Shown here: positions 51,523 through 61,482 of the stretch, in pieces
Layout: the number at the start of each line of letters is the position of its first letter
How positions within the stretch are numbered: position 1 is the stretch's first letter
NCBI RefSeq assembly: GCF_004795035.1
Contig: NZ_SSBK01000007.1
Coordinates: 62,001-126,000 of the forward strand
DNA length: 64,000 nt
DNA from: Streptomyces sp. A0958
GTDB lineage: Bacteria > Actinomycetota > Actinomycetes > Streptomycetales > Streptomycetaceae
Direction of reading: 5' to 3'
Notes under the pieces: generated by a model
Databases searched by the model: none
Seen by the model: only the letters and a program-made list of their open reading frames with translations
Told to the model about the DNA's origin: nothing
Translations under genes and position numbers: made by a program

Positions 51523-52046
51523 GATCGGGTTCCTCCGGCAGGTGAGGGTGGTCGCCAGGGCGGTAATGGCACATGGCGTCGGGTGTCGCCGCCTTGTGTG
51601 ATTACGGCATGTTGCCATTCGGACTAGCCCGAACAGGGGGCCTGTCATGTCAAAATCGGGTAACGGGCGATCCCCGAACCTCTTGAGGCCGGTACACCAA
51701 GGCCGGACCTTCTATGGGGTTTCCTTCCGACGGCCGGAGAATCTGCTGCGCGTCCCTCGTGGCGGACGCAGGCCCGGCACAAGCCTGACCTGTTCAGATA
51801 TTCGCCTATGAGTCACGTCACGGAGTCGATATGGACTCGTCCGTGACCAGGTCCGTCCGGTAAGAAAGACCTTTACACCCCTCATCCGGGGCTCAGGGCG
51901 CGTGTGCGGCGCGCCCGCGCGTACGTACCACCCCCCTGCCGGGGCGGGCCAACCGCCCGGCGCAGGGCATGTACGCGGTGCCCGCCCACCCCTCCTCAAC
52001 CAGGAGTGGCCACCCTCAAACGATGAAGACTTAAGGGGTCAACACC
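51523..52046. promoter_or_regulatory. Divergent control region between the ABC operon and malic enzyme
   Basis: 524 nt with no credible gene. It contains a TTGACA-like box towards the ABC operon (51648-51653) and an interrupted stem-loop at 51817-51847 (GTCACG plus GAGTC, pairing with GACTC and CGTGAC). AAGGGGTC lies before the malic enzyme ATG. No riboswitch class was recognised. Confidence 0.5.
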
Positions 52047-53282
<1,236 letters not shown>

Positions 53283-53603
53283 GGCGACGCACGGCGCGGG
53301 GGTTTCGGGGGCGCTGCCCCCGGGCCCCCGCTCCTCAATCGCCGGAGGGGCTTGATTCTGCCCCCGCCGGTGGGCAACTTGAGCTGCGTCGGCGCGCAAG
53401 ATCCAGCCTCGTCGGCGTTTGAGGCGCGGGGTCCGGGGCGGAGCCCCGAAAACGCCGGCCTCTCTGGCGCTTCGAGGCGCGGGGTCCGGGGTAGCGCCCC
53501 GGTTTCGGGAAGGGGCGGGGAGGGGAAAGCCGCCGCCACGCGCGGTGCGTGTCACACCCGCAGCCGGTTACGCCGCCCCACCGCGCCCCCTATCGTCGGC
53601 CGC
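53283..53603. repeat. Degenerate GC-rich Streptomyces intergenic repeats
   Basis: 321 nt without coding signal. Contains imperfect palindromic units, for instance a GGGGGCGCTGCCCCCGGG element near 53307 and two copies of GAGGCGCGGGGTCCGGGG (53421-53438 and 53474-53491), plus CGCCGGAGGGGCTTGA. These look like the dispersed short interspersed repeats frequent between Streptomyces genes. Confidence 0.65.
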
Positions 53604-54575
53604 ATGTTCGCCGCCTACGCATCCCGCCTCGACCGCGACCGCCCCCTCAACGGCCTTGAGCTGGGCGAACGCCCCGCTCCGCAGGACCGTCCCGGGTGGA
53701 CCACCGTCAACGTCCGGGCCGCTTCCCTCAACCACCACGACCTCTGGTCCCTGCGCGGCGTCGGCCTCGCGGAGGACAAGCTGCCGATGATCCTCGGCTG
53801 CGACGCCGCCGGGGTCGACCAGGACGGCAACGAGGTCGTCCTGCACTCCGTCATCGGCCAGACCGGGCACGGGGTCGGACCGGACGAACCCCGGTCCATC
53901 CTCACCGAGCGCTACCAGGGCACCTTCGCCGAGCAGGTCACCGTACCCAGCTGGAACGTGCTGCCCAAGCCGAGGGAACTCACCTTCGAGCAGGCTGCCT
54001 GCCTGCCCACCGCCTGGCTGACCGCGTACCGCATGCTCTTCACCAACGCCGGGGTGCGCCCCGGGGACTCCGTGCTGGTCCAGGGCGCCGGTGGCGGGGT
54101 CGCCACCGCCGCGATCGTGCTCGGCCGGGCCGCCGGGCTGCGGGTCTACGCCACCAGCCGCGACGAGGCAAAGCGCGGGCGGGCCGTCGAACTCGGCGCC
54201 GTCGAGGCGTTCGAGGCGGGGGCCAGGCTGCCCCACCGGGTCGACGCCGTCATCGAGACGGTCGGCGCCGCCACCTGGTCACACTCCGTCAAGTCGCTGC
54301 GCCCCGGCGGCACGCTGGTCATCTCCGGCGCCACCAGCGGCGACCGCCCCTCGCACGCCGAGCTGACCCGGATCTTCTTCCTGGAGCTGAAGGTCGTCGG
54401 CTCGACCATGGGGTCCAAGGACGAACTGGAGGACCTCCTCGCCTTCTGCGCCACCACCGGCGTGCGCCCCGTCATCGACGAGGTGCTGCCGCTGGACCGC
54501 GCCCGCGAGGGGTTCGAACGTCTCGCCGCGGGTGACCAGTTCGGGAAAATCGTGCTGACTGTCAACAATGGATGA
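53604..54575 (+). CDS. Zinc-type medium-chain alcohol dehydrogenase/quinone reductase
   Basis: 323 residues. MDR family: N-terminal GroES-like domain with VRAASLNHHDLWSLRGVG and ILGCDAAGVDQDGNEVV, Rossmann motif VLVQGAGGGVATAAIVLGRAAG, and YATSRDEAKRGRAVELGA. It lacks the structural-zinc Cys cluster. C-terminal REGFERLAAGDQFGKIVLTV is family-typical. Substrate unknown. Followed within 31 nt by the HTH gene, whose operator palindrome covers the gap. Confidence 0.85.
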   Translation: MFAAYASRLDRDRPLNGLELGERPAPQDRPGWTTVNVRAASLNHHDLWSLRGVGLAEDKLPMILGCDAAGVDQDGNEVVLHSVIGQTGHGVGPDEPRSILTERYQGTFAEQVTVPSWNVLPKPRELTFEQAACLPTAWLTAYRMLFTNAGVRPGDSVLVQGAGGGVATAAIVLGRAAGLRVYATSRDEAKRGRAVELGAVEAFEAGARLPHRVDAVIETVGAATWSHSVKSLRPGGTLVISGATSGDRPSHAELTRIFFLELKVVGSTMGSKDELEDLLAFCATTGVRPVIDEVLPLDRAREGFERLAAGDQFGKIVLTVNNG

Positions 54576-54585
54576 CACGGCCGTA

Positions 54586-54605
54586 CTGTCAACGTAAGTT
54601 GACAG
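54586..54605 (+). promoter_or_regulatory. 20-bp palindrome at the start of the HTH gene
   Basis: CTGTCAACGTAAGTTGACAG is an 8+8 perfect palindrome around GTAA, ending one base before the ATG. A further half copy CTGTCAAC lies at 54559-54566 (27-nt spacing). Probably an operator that also contains the -35-like TTGACA. Confidence 0.8.
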
Positions 54606-54606
54606 C

Positions 54607-54816
54607 ATGACCGAAGCAACGGAACTCGCCGAGCGGGCGGGCGACCGCGACCCCCGGGTGGGGCTGCGATCGGTCGCCGCGCTGCGGCGACTGCTGGAGC
54701 AGCTGGAAGCCGTACAAGTCGGAAGCGCCCGTGTCCAGGGCTGGTCGTGGCAGGAGATCGCCGCCGAACTGGGCGTCAGCAGGCAGGCCGTGCACAAGAA
54801 GTACGGGAGGCGTTGA
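54607..54816 (+). CDS. Small HTH protein paired with a Clp N-domain protein
   Basis: 69 residues. N-terminal helix of charged repeats and a C-terminal helix-turn-helix WSWQEIAAELGVSRQAVHKKYGRR resembling the DNA-binding helix of sigma-region-4-like or MerR-like small regulators. The TGATG overlap with the following gene implies strict co-translation. With the palindrome upstream it is probably autoregulatory. Confidence 0.8.
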   Translation: MTEATELAERAGDRDPRVGLRSVAALRRLLEQLEAVQVGSARVQGWSWQEIAAELGVSRQAVHKKYGRR

Positions 54817-55391
54817 TGTTCGAGCGATTCACCAAGGGTGCCCGCGCCACTGTGAACGGCGCCGTGAAGCATGCCGAGCGGACCGGTGCCGATACGGTCA
54901 CCGAGGAACATCTGCTGCTCGCCCTGCTGGACCAGGAGGGCGGCCGGGCCTCGTTCGCCGTCACCGCGCTGGGCCTCGCGGACCACAGGGCCTCGGTGGT
55001 GTCCGAGCTCGCCGAGGCGCGCCGGCGTGGCGGCATGACCAGGGCCGACGCCGACGCGCTCGCGGGCATCGGCATCGACCTCACCGCGATCGTCTCCCGC
55101 ATCGAGGAGGCGCACGGCGAAGGCGCCCTGCGGGGCGAGCGCGGCGGCCGGCGGCGGTGGGCGGGCGGCCCGCCGTTCAGCCGGGGGGCGAAGAAGATCC
55201 TGGAGCGGTCGCTGCGGGGCGCGCTCGGCCGCGGGGACCGGTTCATCGGCGAGGAACACCTCCTGCTGGCCCTCACCGCGGCCCCGGGCGTCGTCGCCGA
55301 CGTGCTCGCCGAGCACGGAGCCACGTACACGACGGTCGAACGCGCGCTGTACGGGGACGGCGGCGCGGGGCGGGACCGCAGGGCGGGCTGA
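54816..55391 (+). CDS. Stand-alone Clp protease N-terminal (Clp_N) domain protein
   Basis: 191 residues. Two Clp_N-like repeats: FTKGARATVNGAVKHAERTGADTVTEEHLLLALLDQEGGRA (residues 5-45) and FSRGAKKILERSLRGALGRGDRFIGEEHLLLALTAAPG (125-162), the same repeats that bind adaptors and arginine-tagged substrates in ClpC. No AAA+ module follows, so it cannot unfold proteins alone. Likely an adaptor, decoy or stress sensor; common next to small HTH genes in actinomycetes. Confidence 0.85.
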   Translation: MFERFTKGARATVNGAVKHAERTGADTVTEEHLLLALLDQEGGRASFAVTALGLADHRASVVSELAEARRRGGMTRADADALAGIGIDLTAIVSRIEEAHGEGALRGERGGRRRWAGGPPFSRGAKKILERSLRGALGRGDRFIGEEHLLLALTAAPGVVADVLAEHGATYTTVERALYGDGGAGRDRRAG

Positions 55392-55467
55392 GCGGGCCGG
55401 GGGCGCGGGGCGGGATCGCAAGGCGGGGCGCCGCTCCCCGGGCCGCTCGGCCCGCCCCCACCCGCCC

Positions 55468-56496
55468 CTACTTCGCGGCGGAGTCGGTGCCGTCCGCGCC
55501 CCCGCGCAGCACCGATTCGACGCGGGCCGCCGCCTTCGCCAGATGGCGGCGGGCCTCCGCGAGTTGGTCCTCCGTCACGCCTTGGTCCCGGGCCGCGTCG
55601 CGGATCTCGTCGCGGAACCGGTCGAGCAGCCGGTCCAGGTCGCGGGCCGGGTCGCCGGTGCCACCCGTGTCCTTGGCCCATTCGGGCTCGGTGTCCGCGG
55701 CGCCCGGCTTGCTGGAGGCCGTCCAGCCGCCGGTACGGGCGAAGCCGCCCAGCTGGCCGGTGATCTCGGCCAGGCCCTCGCGGACCCCGGCCGGCCAGTC
55801 GCCCCGGGCGAAGTGCTCCTGGACCTGGCGGGCGGCGTTCTGCATCTGCTCGCGCGCCCGGTCCTGGGCCTCCTTGGCCTGGCGGCGGGCCTGCTGGGCG
55901 TCCTGGCGGGCGCGCCGGGACTCGTCCTTCGCCCGGCGGGCCTGCTCCTTCCACTCCTGCTTGGCCTTGCGCAGCTCCTCCTTCGCGGTGCGCCACGCCT
56001 CCTTGTCGCGCAGATCGCCGAGATCGCCCAGGTCACCGAGGTCGCCGAAGCCGCCGAAGGGGGACTCCTCGCCGGCCGGGCGGGCGCCCGAGCGGCCACC
56101 GGAGGTGTGGCGCGACTCGTCGGCCGCCGCCCGCATCTCGCTGCGCAGCTTGCCCGCCGCCCCGCGCACGTCGTCGCGCATCTCGGCGGCCAGTTCGGAG
56201 ACGGACTCCCGGATCTCCAGCTCCAGGTCGGCCAGTTCGCCGGTGCGGTCGGCCAGCTCGGTGCGGCCGGCCTCGGTGATCGAGTAGACCTTGCGGCCGC
56301 CCTCGGTGGCATGCGTGACCAGGCCCTCGGCCTCCAGCTTGGCCAGCCGCGGGTAGACGGTGCCCGCCGAGGGGGCGTACAGGCCCTGGAAGCGCTCCTC
56401 CAGCAGCCGGATCACCTCGTAGCCGTGCCGGGGGGCCTCGTCGAGCAGCTTCAGGAGGTACAGCCGCAGACGGCCGTGGGCGAATACGGGGGGCAT
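55468..56496 (-). CDS. PadR-family regulator with long coiled-coil C-terminus
   Basis: 342 residues. PadR winged HTH in the first ~110 residues (LRLYLLKLLDEAPRHGYEVIRLLEERFQGLYAPSAGTVYPRLAKLEAEGLVTHATEGGRKVYSIT). It continues into an atypically long charged helical tail: a run of GDLGDLGDLGDL near residue 130, then KAKQEWKEQARRAKDESRRARQDAQQARRQAKEAQD. Usual PadR proteins are ~110-190 residues. One base from the DUF4097 gene stop and downstream of it in the operon. Confidence 0.85.
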   Translation of the reverse strand: MPPVFAHGRLRLYLLKLLDEAPRHGYEVIRLLEERFQGLYAPSAGTVYPRLAKLEAEGLVTHATEGGRKVYSITEAGRTELADRTGELADLELEIRESVSELAAEMRDDVRGAAGKLRSEMRAAADESRHTSGGRSGARPAGEESPFGGFGDLGDLGDLGDLRDKEAWRTAKEELRKAKQEWKEQARRAKDESRRARQDAQQARRQAKEAQDRAREQMQNAARQVQEHFARGDWPAGVREGLAEITGQLGGFARTGGWTASSKPGAADTEPEWAKDTGGTGDPARDLDRLLDRFRDEIRDAARDQGVTEDQLAEARRHLAKAAARVESVLRGGADGTDSAAK

Positions 56497-56497
56497 G

Positions 56498-57355
56498 TCA
56501 GAGCACCTTTCCGGTCGGCTCGCCGTCGTACGGATCTTCCTCGGCCTGCGGGCGGCGCAGGAGTGCGATCGACCCCGATACGGTCGTCGCCCGCAGGGTG
56601 CCGGTGCCGGAGCCCAGCGTGCCGGTGATCTTCTTCGCGCCCCACTGGCCGCTGACCCGCAGGTCCTCGAAGCCGTTGGAGACGGAACCGCTCGCGGTGT
56701 TCGCCTCGACCGTGGCGTCGGCCGGGTGCGGCAGCCGGATGGCGATCTCGCCGGAGACCGTGGTCAGCCGGATGTCGGTGGGCTTCCCGGTGGGGTCCAC
56801 GTCGAGCACCATGCCGCCGCTGACCGACTCGGCCCTCACGGAGGCGCCGGCGCCCTCGACGACCGTGAGATCGCCGGAGACGGACTGGAAGCGCAGGTCG
56901 CCGGTGACGGACTGGGCTTCCACGCTGCCGGACACGGTCTCCGCGCCGACCGGTCCGGAGAGCTTGACGAGCGTGGTGTCACCGGTGACGCCACGCACCT
57001 CCGTACGGCCGCTGACCCCGGAGACGAAGGCCCCGGCGCCGACCACGCCGACCTCCACCGTCGAACCGGCCGGGACCGCCAGCGAGACGACCGCGTGGCG
57101 GCGCCACTCCTTGCGGTCCAACCACTTCAGCAGGTTCTGCCAGGCCAGGTCCTCGTACGCCACGGTCAGGACGCCGTCCTCCTGCGTCACGACCAGGGGC
57201 GGACCCTCGATGGCGGAGACCTCCAGCCGTGCGGTCGGCTCGTCGGTGCCGACGACGTTGACCGTGCCGTTGACGACGCGCACCTTCAGCGCGGTCACGG
57301 GTTCGTCGAAGGTCAGCTTCCGAGGCTCGGCGACGGTCCACGTCGAGACAGGCAT
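56498..57355 (-). CDS. DUF4097 (putative adhesin-like beta-repeat) protein
   Basis: 285 residues from ATG 57355 with AGGAGG upstream. Regular beta-strand repeats of about 20 residues with VSG/VTG turns (VSGVSGRTEVRGVTGDTTLVKLSGPVGAETVSGSVEAQSVTGDLRFQSVSGDL) predict a right-handed beta-helix. No signal peptide. DUF4097 genes are often operonic with PadR regulators and used in envelope stress sensing. First gene of the operon. Confidence 0.87.
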   Translation of the reverse strand: MPVSTWTVAEPRKLTFDEPVTALKVRVVNGTVNVVGTDEPTARLEVSAIEGPPLVVTQEDGVLTVAYEDLAWQNLLKWLDRKEWRRHAVVSLAVPAGSTVEVGVVGAGAFVSGVSGRTEVRGVTGDTTLVKLSGPVGAETVSGSVEAQSVTGDLRFQSVSGDLTVVEGAGASVRAESVSGGMVLDVDPTGKPTDIRLTTVSGEIAIRLPHPADATVEANTASGSVSNGFEDLRVSGQWGAKKITGTLGSGTGTLRATTVSGSIALLRRPQAEEDPYDGEPTGKVL

Positions 57356-57392
57356 GGATCTGACCTCCTGAGTAGCGCGCGAACGACGCAAC

Positions 57393-57426
57393 ATATCGCG
57401 TCTCTTGAACAACACGATATATCGCG
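57393..57426 (-). promoter_or_regulatory. PadR-type operator candidate upstream of DUF4097
   Basis: CGATATATCG, a perfect 10-bp palindrome (57415-57424), plus a second ATATCGCG copy at 57393-57400 (26 nt away). Both sit about 40-70 nt upstream of the DUF4097 start. Confidence 0.65.
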
Positions 57427-57540
57427 GGTCCGGGAAGTCAAGAAAAGGGTGGGAAGTCGGGGGAGGGGTGGGGGTCGCGGAGAGTGCGGAGGGTGAGCAA
57501 AACACATCGGAACGGGACAATGTGTCCTACGGTGTGAGGC

Positions 57541-58395
57541 ATGGACGCGACCTCACCCGTGGGTGCACTGCTGCTGTGCCGGACCGTGCCGGAGGCCGTG
57601 CGGCCGGTCGCCCGGCTGTTGCGCGAACCGCTGCTGCTCGCGCCCGCCGGTGACGGATGGAGCGTCCTCGTACCCGAGGGCGAGCCCTGGCAGGGCGGAC
57701 GCCGGGCGGCGGCCTCGCCGGGCGAGGCAGCCGAACCCGTCGACCGGGTGCTGGGCGGCTGGGCCACCGCGCTCGCGGTCGGCTCGACCTGGCCGGTGCT
57801 CGCGCTCTGGTGGGACGGCGACCGGGCCGGCTACACCCTCGCCGCCGGATTCCGCCGCCCGGTGGGATACGTCTGGCTCGCGGACGGCACCCCGGCCGGT
57901 GAGGACGAGGCGATGCGTACGTTCGCCGAGCGGCTCGGGCTCGACCCCGTACTGGATGTGCAGGCGCTCGAAGCGCTGACCCGCCCCGACCCGGACGCCG
58001 ACGCCCGCGCCCGGCTGCGCGGGCTGCTCGCCGTGCTCACCCGGACCGGTCTCGCGCTCCCGGCCGGCCTCGACCCGGGGGAGCCGGGTGCGCGGCCGGT
58101 CCCGGGGAGCGAGGCGTGGCCGGGGGCGGAGCGCGTCGAGTGGACCGGCTGGCGCGACGCGGTCCAGGTCGATCTGGACGCGGCGGAGAACAGCCGCATG
58201 GGGCCCTGGATGCGGGGGCCCCGGGCCCGCGCGCTGGCGGGCTCCCAACTGGCCGCCGGTCTCCCGCTCGCCCTGTGGGGAGCGGCCCGGCGCAGCGGCG
58301 GCTGGGCCTTCGCCGGGGTGCTGCTCATGGCGCACGGGGCGCTGGGTCTCGCGTACGACCGCATCCGGGAGGGCAGGCCGGACGCGACCGGCTGA
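57541..58395 (+). CDS. Conserved hypothetical protein
   Basis: 284 residues from ATG 57541. Two parts: an N-terminal alpha/beta domain (~1-130) with WPVLALWWDGDRAGYTLAAGFRR, and a C-terminal stretch with helix GSQLAAGLPLALWGAARRSGGWAFAGVLLMAHGALGLAYD that could be a membrane hairpin. No family recognised. Upstream lies an inverted repeat ACACAT (57502-57507) and ATGTGT (57520-57525). The start codon of the divergent DUF4097 gene is 185 nt away. Confidence 0.65.
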   Translation: MDATSPVGALLLCRTVPEAVRPVARLLREPLLLAPAGDGWSVLVPEGEPWQGGRRAAASPGEAAEPVDRVLGGWATALAVGSTWPVLALWWDGDRAGYTLAAGFRRPVGYVWLADGTPAGEDEAMRTFAERLGLDPVLDVQALEALTRPDPDADARARLRGLLAVLTRTGLALPAGLDPGEPGARPVPGSEAWPGAERVEWTGWRDAVQVDLDAAENSRMGPWMRGPRARALAGSQLAAGLPLALWGAARRSGGWAFAGVLLMAHGALGLAYDRIREGRPDATG

Positions 58396-58403
58396 CGGGC
58401 CGG

Positions 58404-58589
58404 TTACTCGTCCTCGTCGTCCTCGTCGTCCAGACGGGCCAGCCAGGTCGCGAGGCGTTCGACCGGCACCTCGAAGTCGGGATTCAGGTCGACGAACGTA
58501 CGCAGCTGCTCGGCGAGCCACTCGAAAGTGACCTCTTCCTCGCCTCGCCGCTTCTCCAGCTCCTCGATACCGCGGTCGGTGAAGTACAT
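58404..58589 (-). CDS. Small acidic protein (DUF6104-like)
   Basis: 61 residues: MYFTDRGIEELEKRRGEEEVTFEWLAEQL... with an acidic tail DDEDDEDE. A highly conserved short Streptomyces protein I remember as DUF6104; no function known. GTGCC before the ATG is not a strong ribosome site. Divergent from the Trypco1 gene. Confidence 0.75.
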   Translation of the reverse strand: MYFTDRGIEELEKRRGEEEVTFEWLAEQLRTFVDLNPDFEVPVERLATWLARLDDEDDEDE

Positions 58590-58701
58590 GGCACGAAGTT
58601 TAGAGGGCCTCCGACCGGCTTCGGTCGCGTCCTCGTCGATGTACCCCGCATCGGCCGACTACGGCCGTTAATCTGCGGGTAGTTGGCGAACGGGGGGTGT
58701 C

Positions 58702-59289
58702 ATGGGTGACAGTGGGTCCCGTATTACGCGCATTGAGCTGCCGGACGGCACACCGGTGTGGGCCAGGATCTCCGGGGCCGAGGAGCTGGCCGGTCCGGCT
58801 CCCGGCGGCGGTCCGACCTACACGGACACCGGGTTCGGGGACATCGCGGACCAGGTGCAGGCGCGGGTCGAGAGTCTGCATTCGGTGGTGACCGGGGTGG
58901 CGCGCTCGCTCGCCGTGCCGCTGCGCGCGGTGCGGCCGGACGAGGTGAGCGTCGAGTTCGGCATCGAACTCACCGCCAAGTCCGGCAAGATCGTCGGGCT
59001 GCTCGCGGACGGCGAGGCCAAGGGCGCGATCACGGTCACGCTCACCTGGAACGGCGGCGGGCCCCCGGTCGACCCGCCACCGCCCACCCCGGTACCCGCA
59101 CAGACGTCCGCACCGCCTGGGGGGCCGGTCCCCGCGCCACCGCCGCCGGTTCCGTTCGCGCCCCCCGCACCACCGCCCCCCGCACCGCCGCACGCGGGCG
59201 TACGACCGGGCTTCCCGCCCACCGGGGCATCCCCCGGCGCACCGGCACACCCCGGTGGTGCGGACGACACCGACGGCGGCGGGGCATGA
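58702..59289 (+). CDS. Trypsin-co-occurring domain 1 (Trypco1, CU044_2847 family) protein
   Basis: 195 residues. Residues ~8-113 are a small beta-rich domain (RITRIELPDGTPVWARISGAEEL..., GFGDIADQVQARVESLHSVVTGVARSL, VSVEFGIELTAKSGKIVGLLADGEAKGAITVTLTW) that matches Trypco1. The remaining ~80 residues are Pro/Gly/Ala-rich and likely disordered. The domain is named for its link to trypsin-like VMAP proteases, as here (ATGA overlap). Proposed roles such as inhibitor, substrate or sensor of the protease are untested. Confidence 0.87.
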   Translation: MGDSGSRITRIELPDGTPVWARISGAEELAGPAPGGGPTYTDTGFGDIADQVQARVESLHSVVTGVARSLAVPLRAVRPDEVSVEFGIELTAKSGKIVGLLADGEAKGAITVTLTWNGGGPPVDPPPPTPVPAQTSAPPGGPVPAPPPPVPFAPPAPPPPAPPHAGVRPGFPPTGASPGAPAHPGGADDTDGGGA

Positions 59290-61352
59290 CCTCCGATGAC
59301 CAGGGGGGCGCAGAGGGGGTGCTGGGGCCCGCTCAGGCTGCCCTCATGGACCTCGTGCAGGACGCCACCGTACGCATCCATCGCCCGCCGTCCGGGTATG
59401 CCCAGGACGGGCCGGGAGGGGACTTCCTGGGCAGCGGCTTCTTCGTCGCCCCCAGCTGGGTCCTCACGTGCGCGCACGTGGCGATGCGGGGGGAGGGGGG
59501 CATGGTGAGCGTGTGGTTCAAGGAGGACCGCTACAGCGCGGAACTGACCGAGGTGCCGGGCAAGGTCGTCGCCGCGATGCCCGGCGCCCGGCCGCCGGGG
59601 GGCGGCGGCTGGCCGGCCCCCGACCTCGCGCTCATCCAGCTCCAGCGGCCCGTCGAACACACCTGCGTGTACGTCACCGAGCGGTCCGAGGCGATGCTCC
59701 GCAGCCGCGAGGTGCGCTGCGTGGGCTGGGCGCCCGGACAGGGCGGCGGACTGCAGAACCGCAGCGGCGTCTGCGTGGTCAAGGGCTCCTACGGGGGGTC
59801 CGGCGACGCCGAGCAGGTCGTCCGGCTCGACGGGGACTGGGTGGAGCTCGGCATGTCCGGCGGCCCGCTGGTGGACCTCGTCCGGGGCGAGGTGGTCGGC
59901 GTGATCAAGTCACGGCTCGACGGCCATCAGGGCGGCACCGCCGTCGGCATCGAACGGCTGCGCACCCTGGAGGTGCCGGCCACCCCCGTCGAGACCGAAA
60001 CCGACGACATATACCAGTCCGTCTTCCACGCCCACGACCGCTACCACGCCGACCGGCACACCAGCTCGGCCGGGACCGAACGGACCTGGACCGACGCGCA
60101 GAGCGAGCTGCCCGCCCCGCCCGGCGGCATCCTCGGCCCCAAACTCCGCGTGGACCTGCTGGGCCGGCTCGCCGAACTGCCGCCGCCGGCCAGCACCCGC
60201 GCCCTGCTGATGCTCCTCGACCGCCTGCCCGGGGTGCACTCCCGCGACCACCGCCCGGCCCCGCGCGGCTGGCGCGACGGACTCGGCGCGCTGTACGACG
60301 CCCGCGCCCGCGACCGCGAGGCCCGGTTCGAGCTGATCGTGCGCTTCTGCATGGGCGTCCTCGCGGCCGACCGCCCCTGCGGACAGCTCTCCGTCCGCAA
60401 CGCCAAGGCGCTGTGGGGCTGGGTGAAGCGGATCGCCGACGTCGAGCTGCCCAGGGACCTGCGCCGCCGGCTCGACGTGGAGTGGGCCGAGATCCGGCTG
60501 CGCCTGGAGCAGAACCGCCAGCAGGCCGCCCGCGCCCCGGCGAGCGAACCCGTCCTCTACGGCGAACGCGACTGCGTCGTGCTCAACGTGGACCTCCAGG
60601 GCTGGTCCCGCGACCAGTACGACTGGCGGGTCGCCGTGGACCGCCGGGCCTCGGAGGCGGAGCCCGTCGACGAGGACAGCCGCGGCGCCCCGCTCGGCAC
60701 CGTGCCCGACCGGCTGGCCGCCGCGCTGACCGAGGCGTTCCGCCGGTGCGACGAACCGGGCAGCCCGGCCATGCTCCAGGTCGTCGTGGCGCCCGCGCTC
60801 TTCGGGCTGCCGGTGGACGACTGGGTACTGCCCCCGTCCGGGCAGCGCCTCGGAGCCGTACGCCCGGTGGTGCTGCGCAGCCCGTACCAGGGCCCCGCCG
60901 AGGAGCGCCCGGCCCGCTGGAACGCCGGACTCGCGGCCCCGTTGCGGGCCGAAGTCGTCGACTGCGAGGACGAATTGAGGGTACGAGTACCGGAGTCGGC
61001 GCGGCTGCGCACTCTGGCCCACGAGACCGTGCCCGTCCTGTGCCGCTACGGAAGCCGGCCGGACTCCGACGTCACGGCCGGAGTGGTGCGGCTGCTCGAC
61101 AGCGGCTTCGGCGTGGCCCTGTTGCAGCGGCGCACCACGGAGGGCGACACGGTCTGCCGGGAGTTCCACCGGCGCGTGGCCGAGGCCGTCTCGGACACCC
61201 GTACCCATGACCGGCTGCCGTGGAAGATCCATGAACTGAGACGAGGGGTGAGCGCGGGGCGCACGGAGATGTACTGGTCCGCCGGCGCCGCCCTCTACTA
61301 CGACGATCCGCACCGTCCGCTGCCGGGCTCCGACTTCCTGGAGGCGCCTTGA
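59286..61352 (+). CDS. Trypsin-like protease fused to VMAP C-terminal module (VMAP protein)
   Basis: 688 residues. N-terminal trypsin/chymotrypsin-fold protease with His64 (VLTCAHVA), Asp113 (PDLALIQL) and Ser191 (LGMSGGPLVD). No signal peptide, so it acts in the cytoplasm and must be regulated. A helical middle (about 285-385, RVDLLGRLAELPPPASTRALLMLLDRLPGV) resembles effector-associated adaptor domains. Residues ~425-680 (VLNVDLQGWSRDQYDWRVAVDRR, PVDDWVLPPSGQRLGAVRPVVLRSPYQ) match the vWA-MoxR-associated protein C-terminal domain. It is the effector of the ternary system. Confidence 0.85.
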   Translation: MTSDDQGGAEGVLGPAQAALMDLVQDATVRIHRPPSGYAQDGPGGDFLGSGFFVAPSWVLTCAHVAMRGEGGMVSVWFKEDRYSAELTEVPGKVVAAMPGARPPGGGGWPAPDLALIQLQRPVEHTCVYVTERSEAMLRSREVRCVGWAPGQGGGLQNRSGVCVVKGSYGGSGDAEQVVRLDGDWVELGMSGGPLVDLVRGEVVGVIKSRLDGHQGGTAVGIERLRTLEVPATPVETETDDIYQSVFHAHDRYHADRHTSSAGTERTWTDAQSELPAPPGGILGPKLRVDLLGRLAELPPPASTRALLMLLDRLPGVHSRDHRPAPRGWRDGLGALYDARARDREARFELIVRFCMGVLAADRPCGQLSVRNAKALWGWVKRIADVELPRDLRRRLDVEWAEIRLRLEQNRQQAARAPASEPVLYGERDCVVLNVDLQGWSRDQYDWRVAVDRRASEAEPVDEDSRGAPLGTVPDRLAAALTEAFRRCDEPGSPAMLQVVVAPALFGLPVDDWVLPPSGQRLGAVRPVVLRSPYQGPAEERPARWNAGLAAPLRAEVVDCEDELRVRVPESARLRTLAHETVPVLCRYGSRPDSDVTAGVVRLLDSGFGVALLQRRTTEGDTVCREFHRRVAEAVSDTRTHDRLPWKIHELRRGVSAGRTEMYWSAGAALYYDDPHRPLPGSDFLEAP

Positions 61353-61482
61353 GCCACCGCGTACCGCACCACCCGAGCAGGCGAACTGACCTTCCCCTTA
61401 CGGGGGTTGAGCCGGATCGCTACGGTAAGGCACGTTCGACGGCGGCCGCCGGTGGCGGACGAGTGACAACGAGGAACACGCT

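Noticed and set aside
51817..51847. Stem-loop before malic enzyme as a terminator of the ABC operon
   Set aside because: The ABC operon is transcribed away from it, so it cannot terminate that operon.
53296..53520. CRISPR-like repeats downstream of malic enzyme
   Set aside because: Units are imperfect, irregularly spaced and lack spacers of constant length or cas genes.
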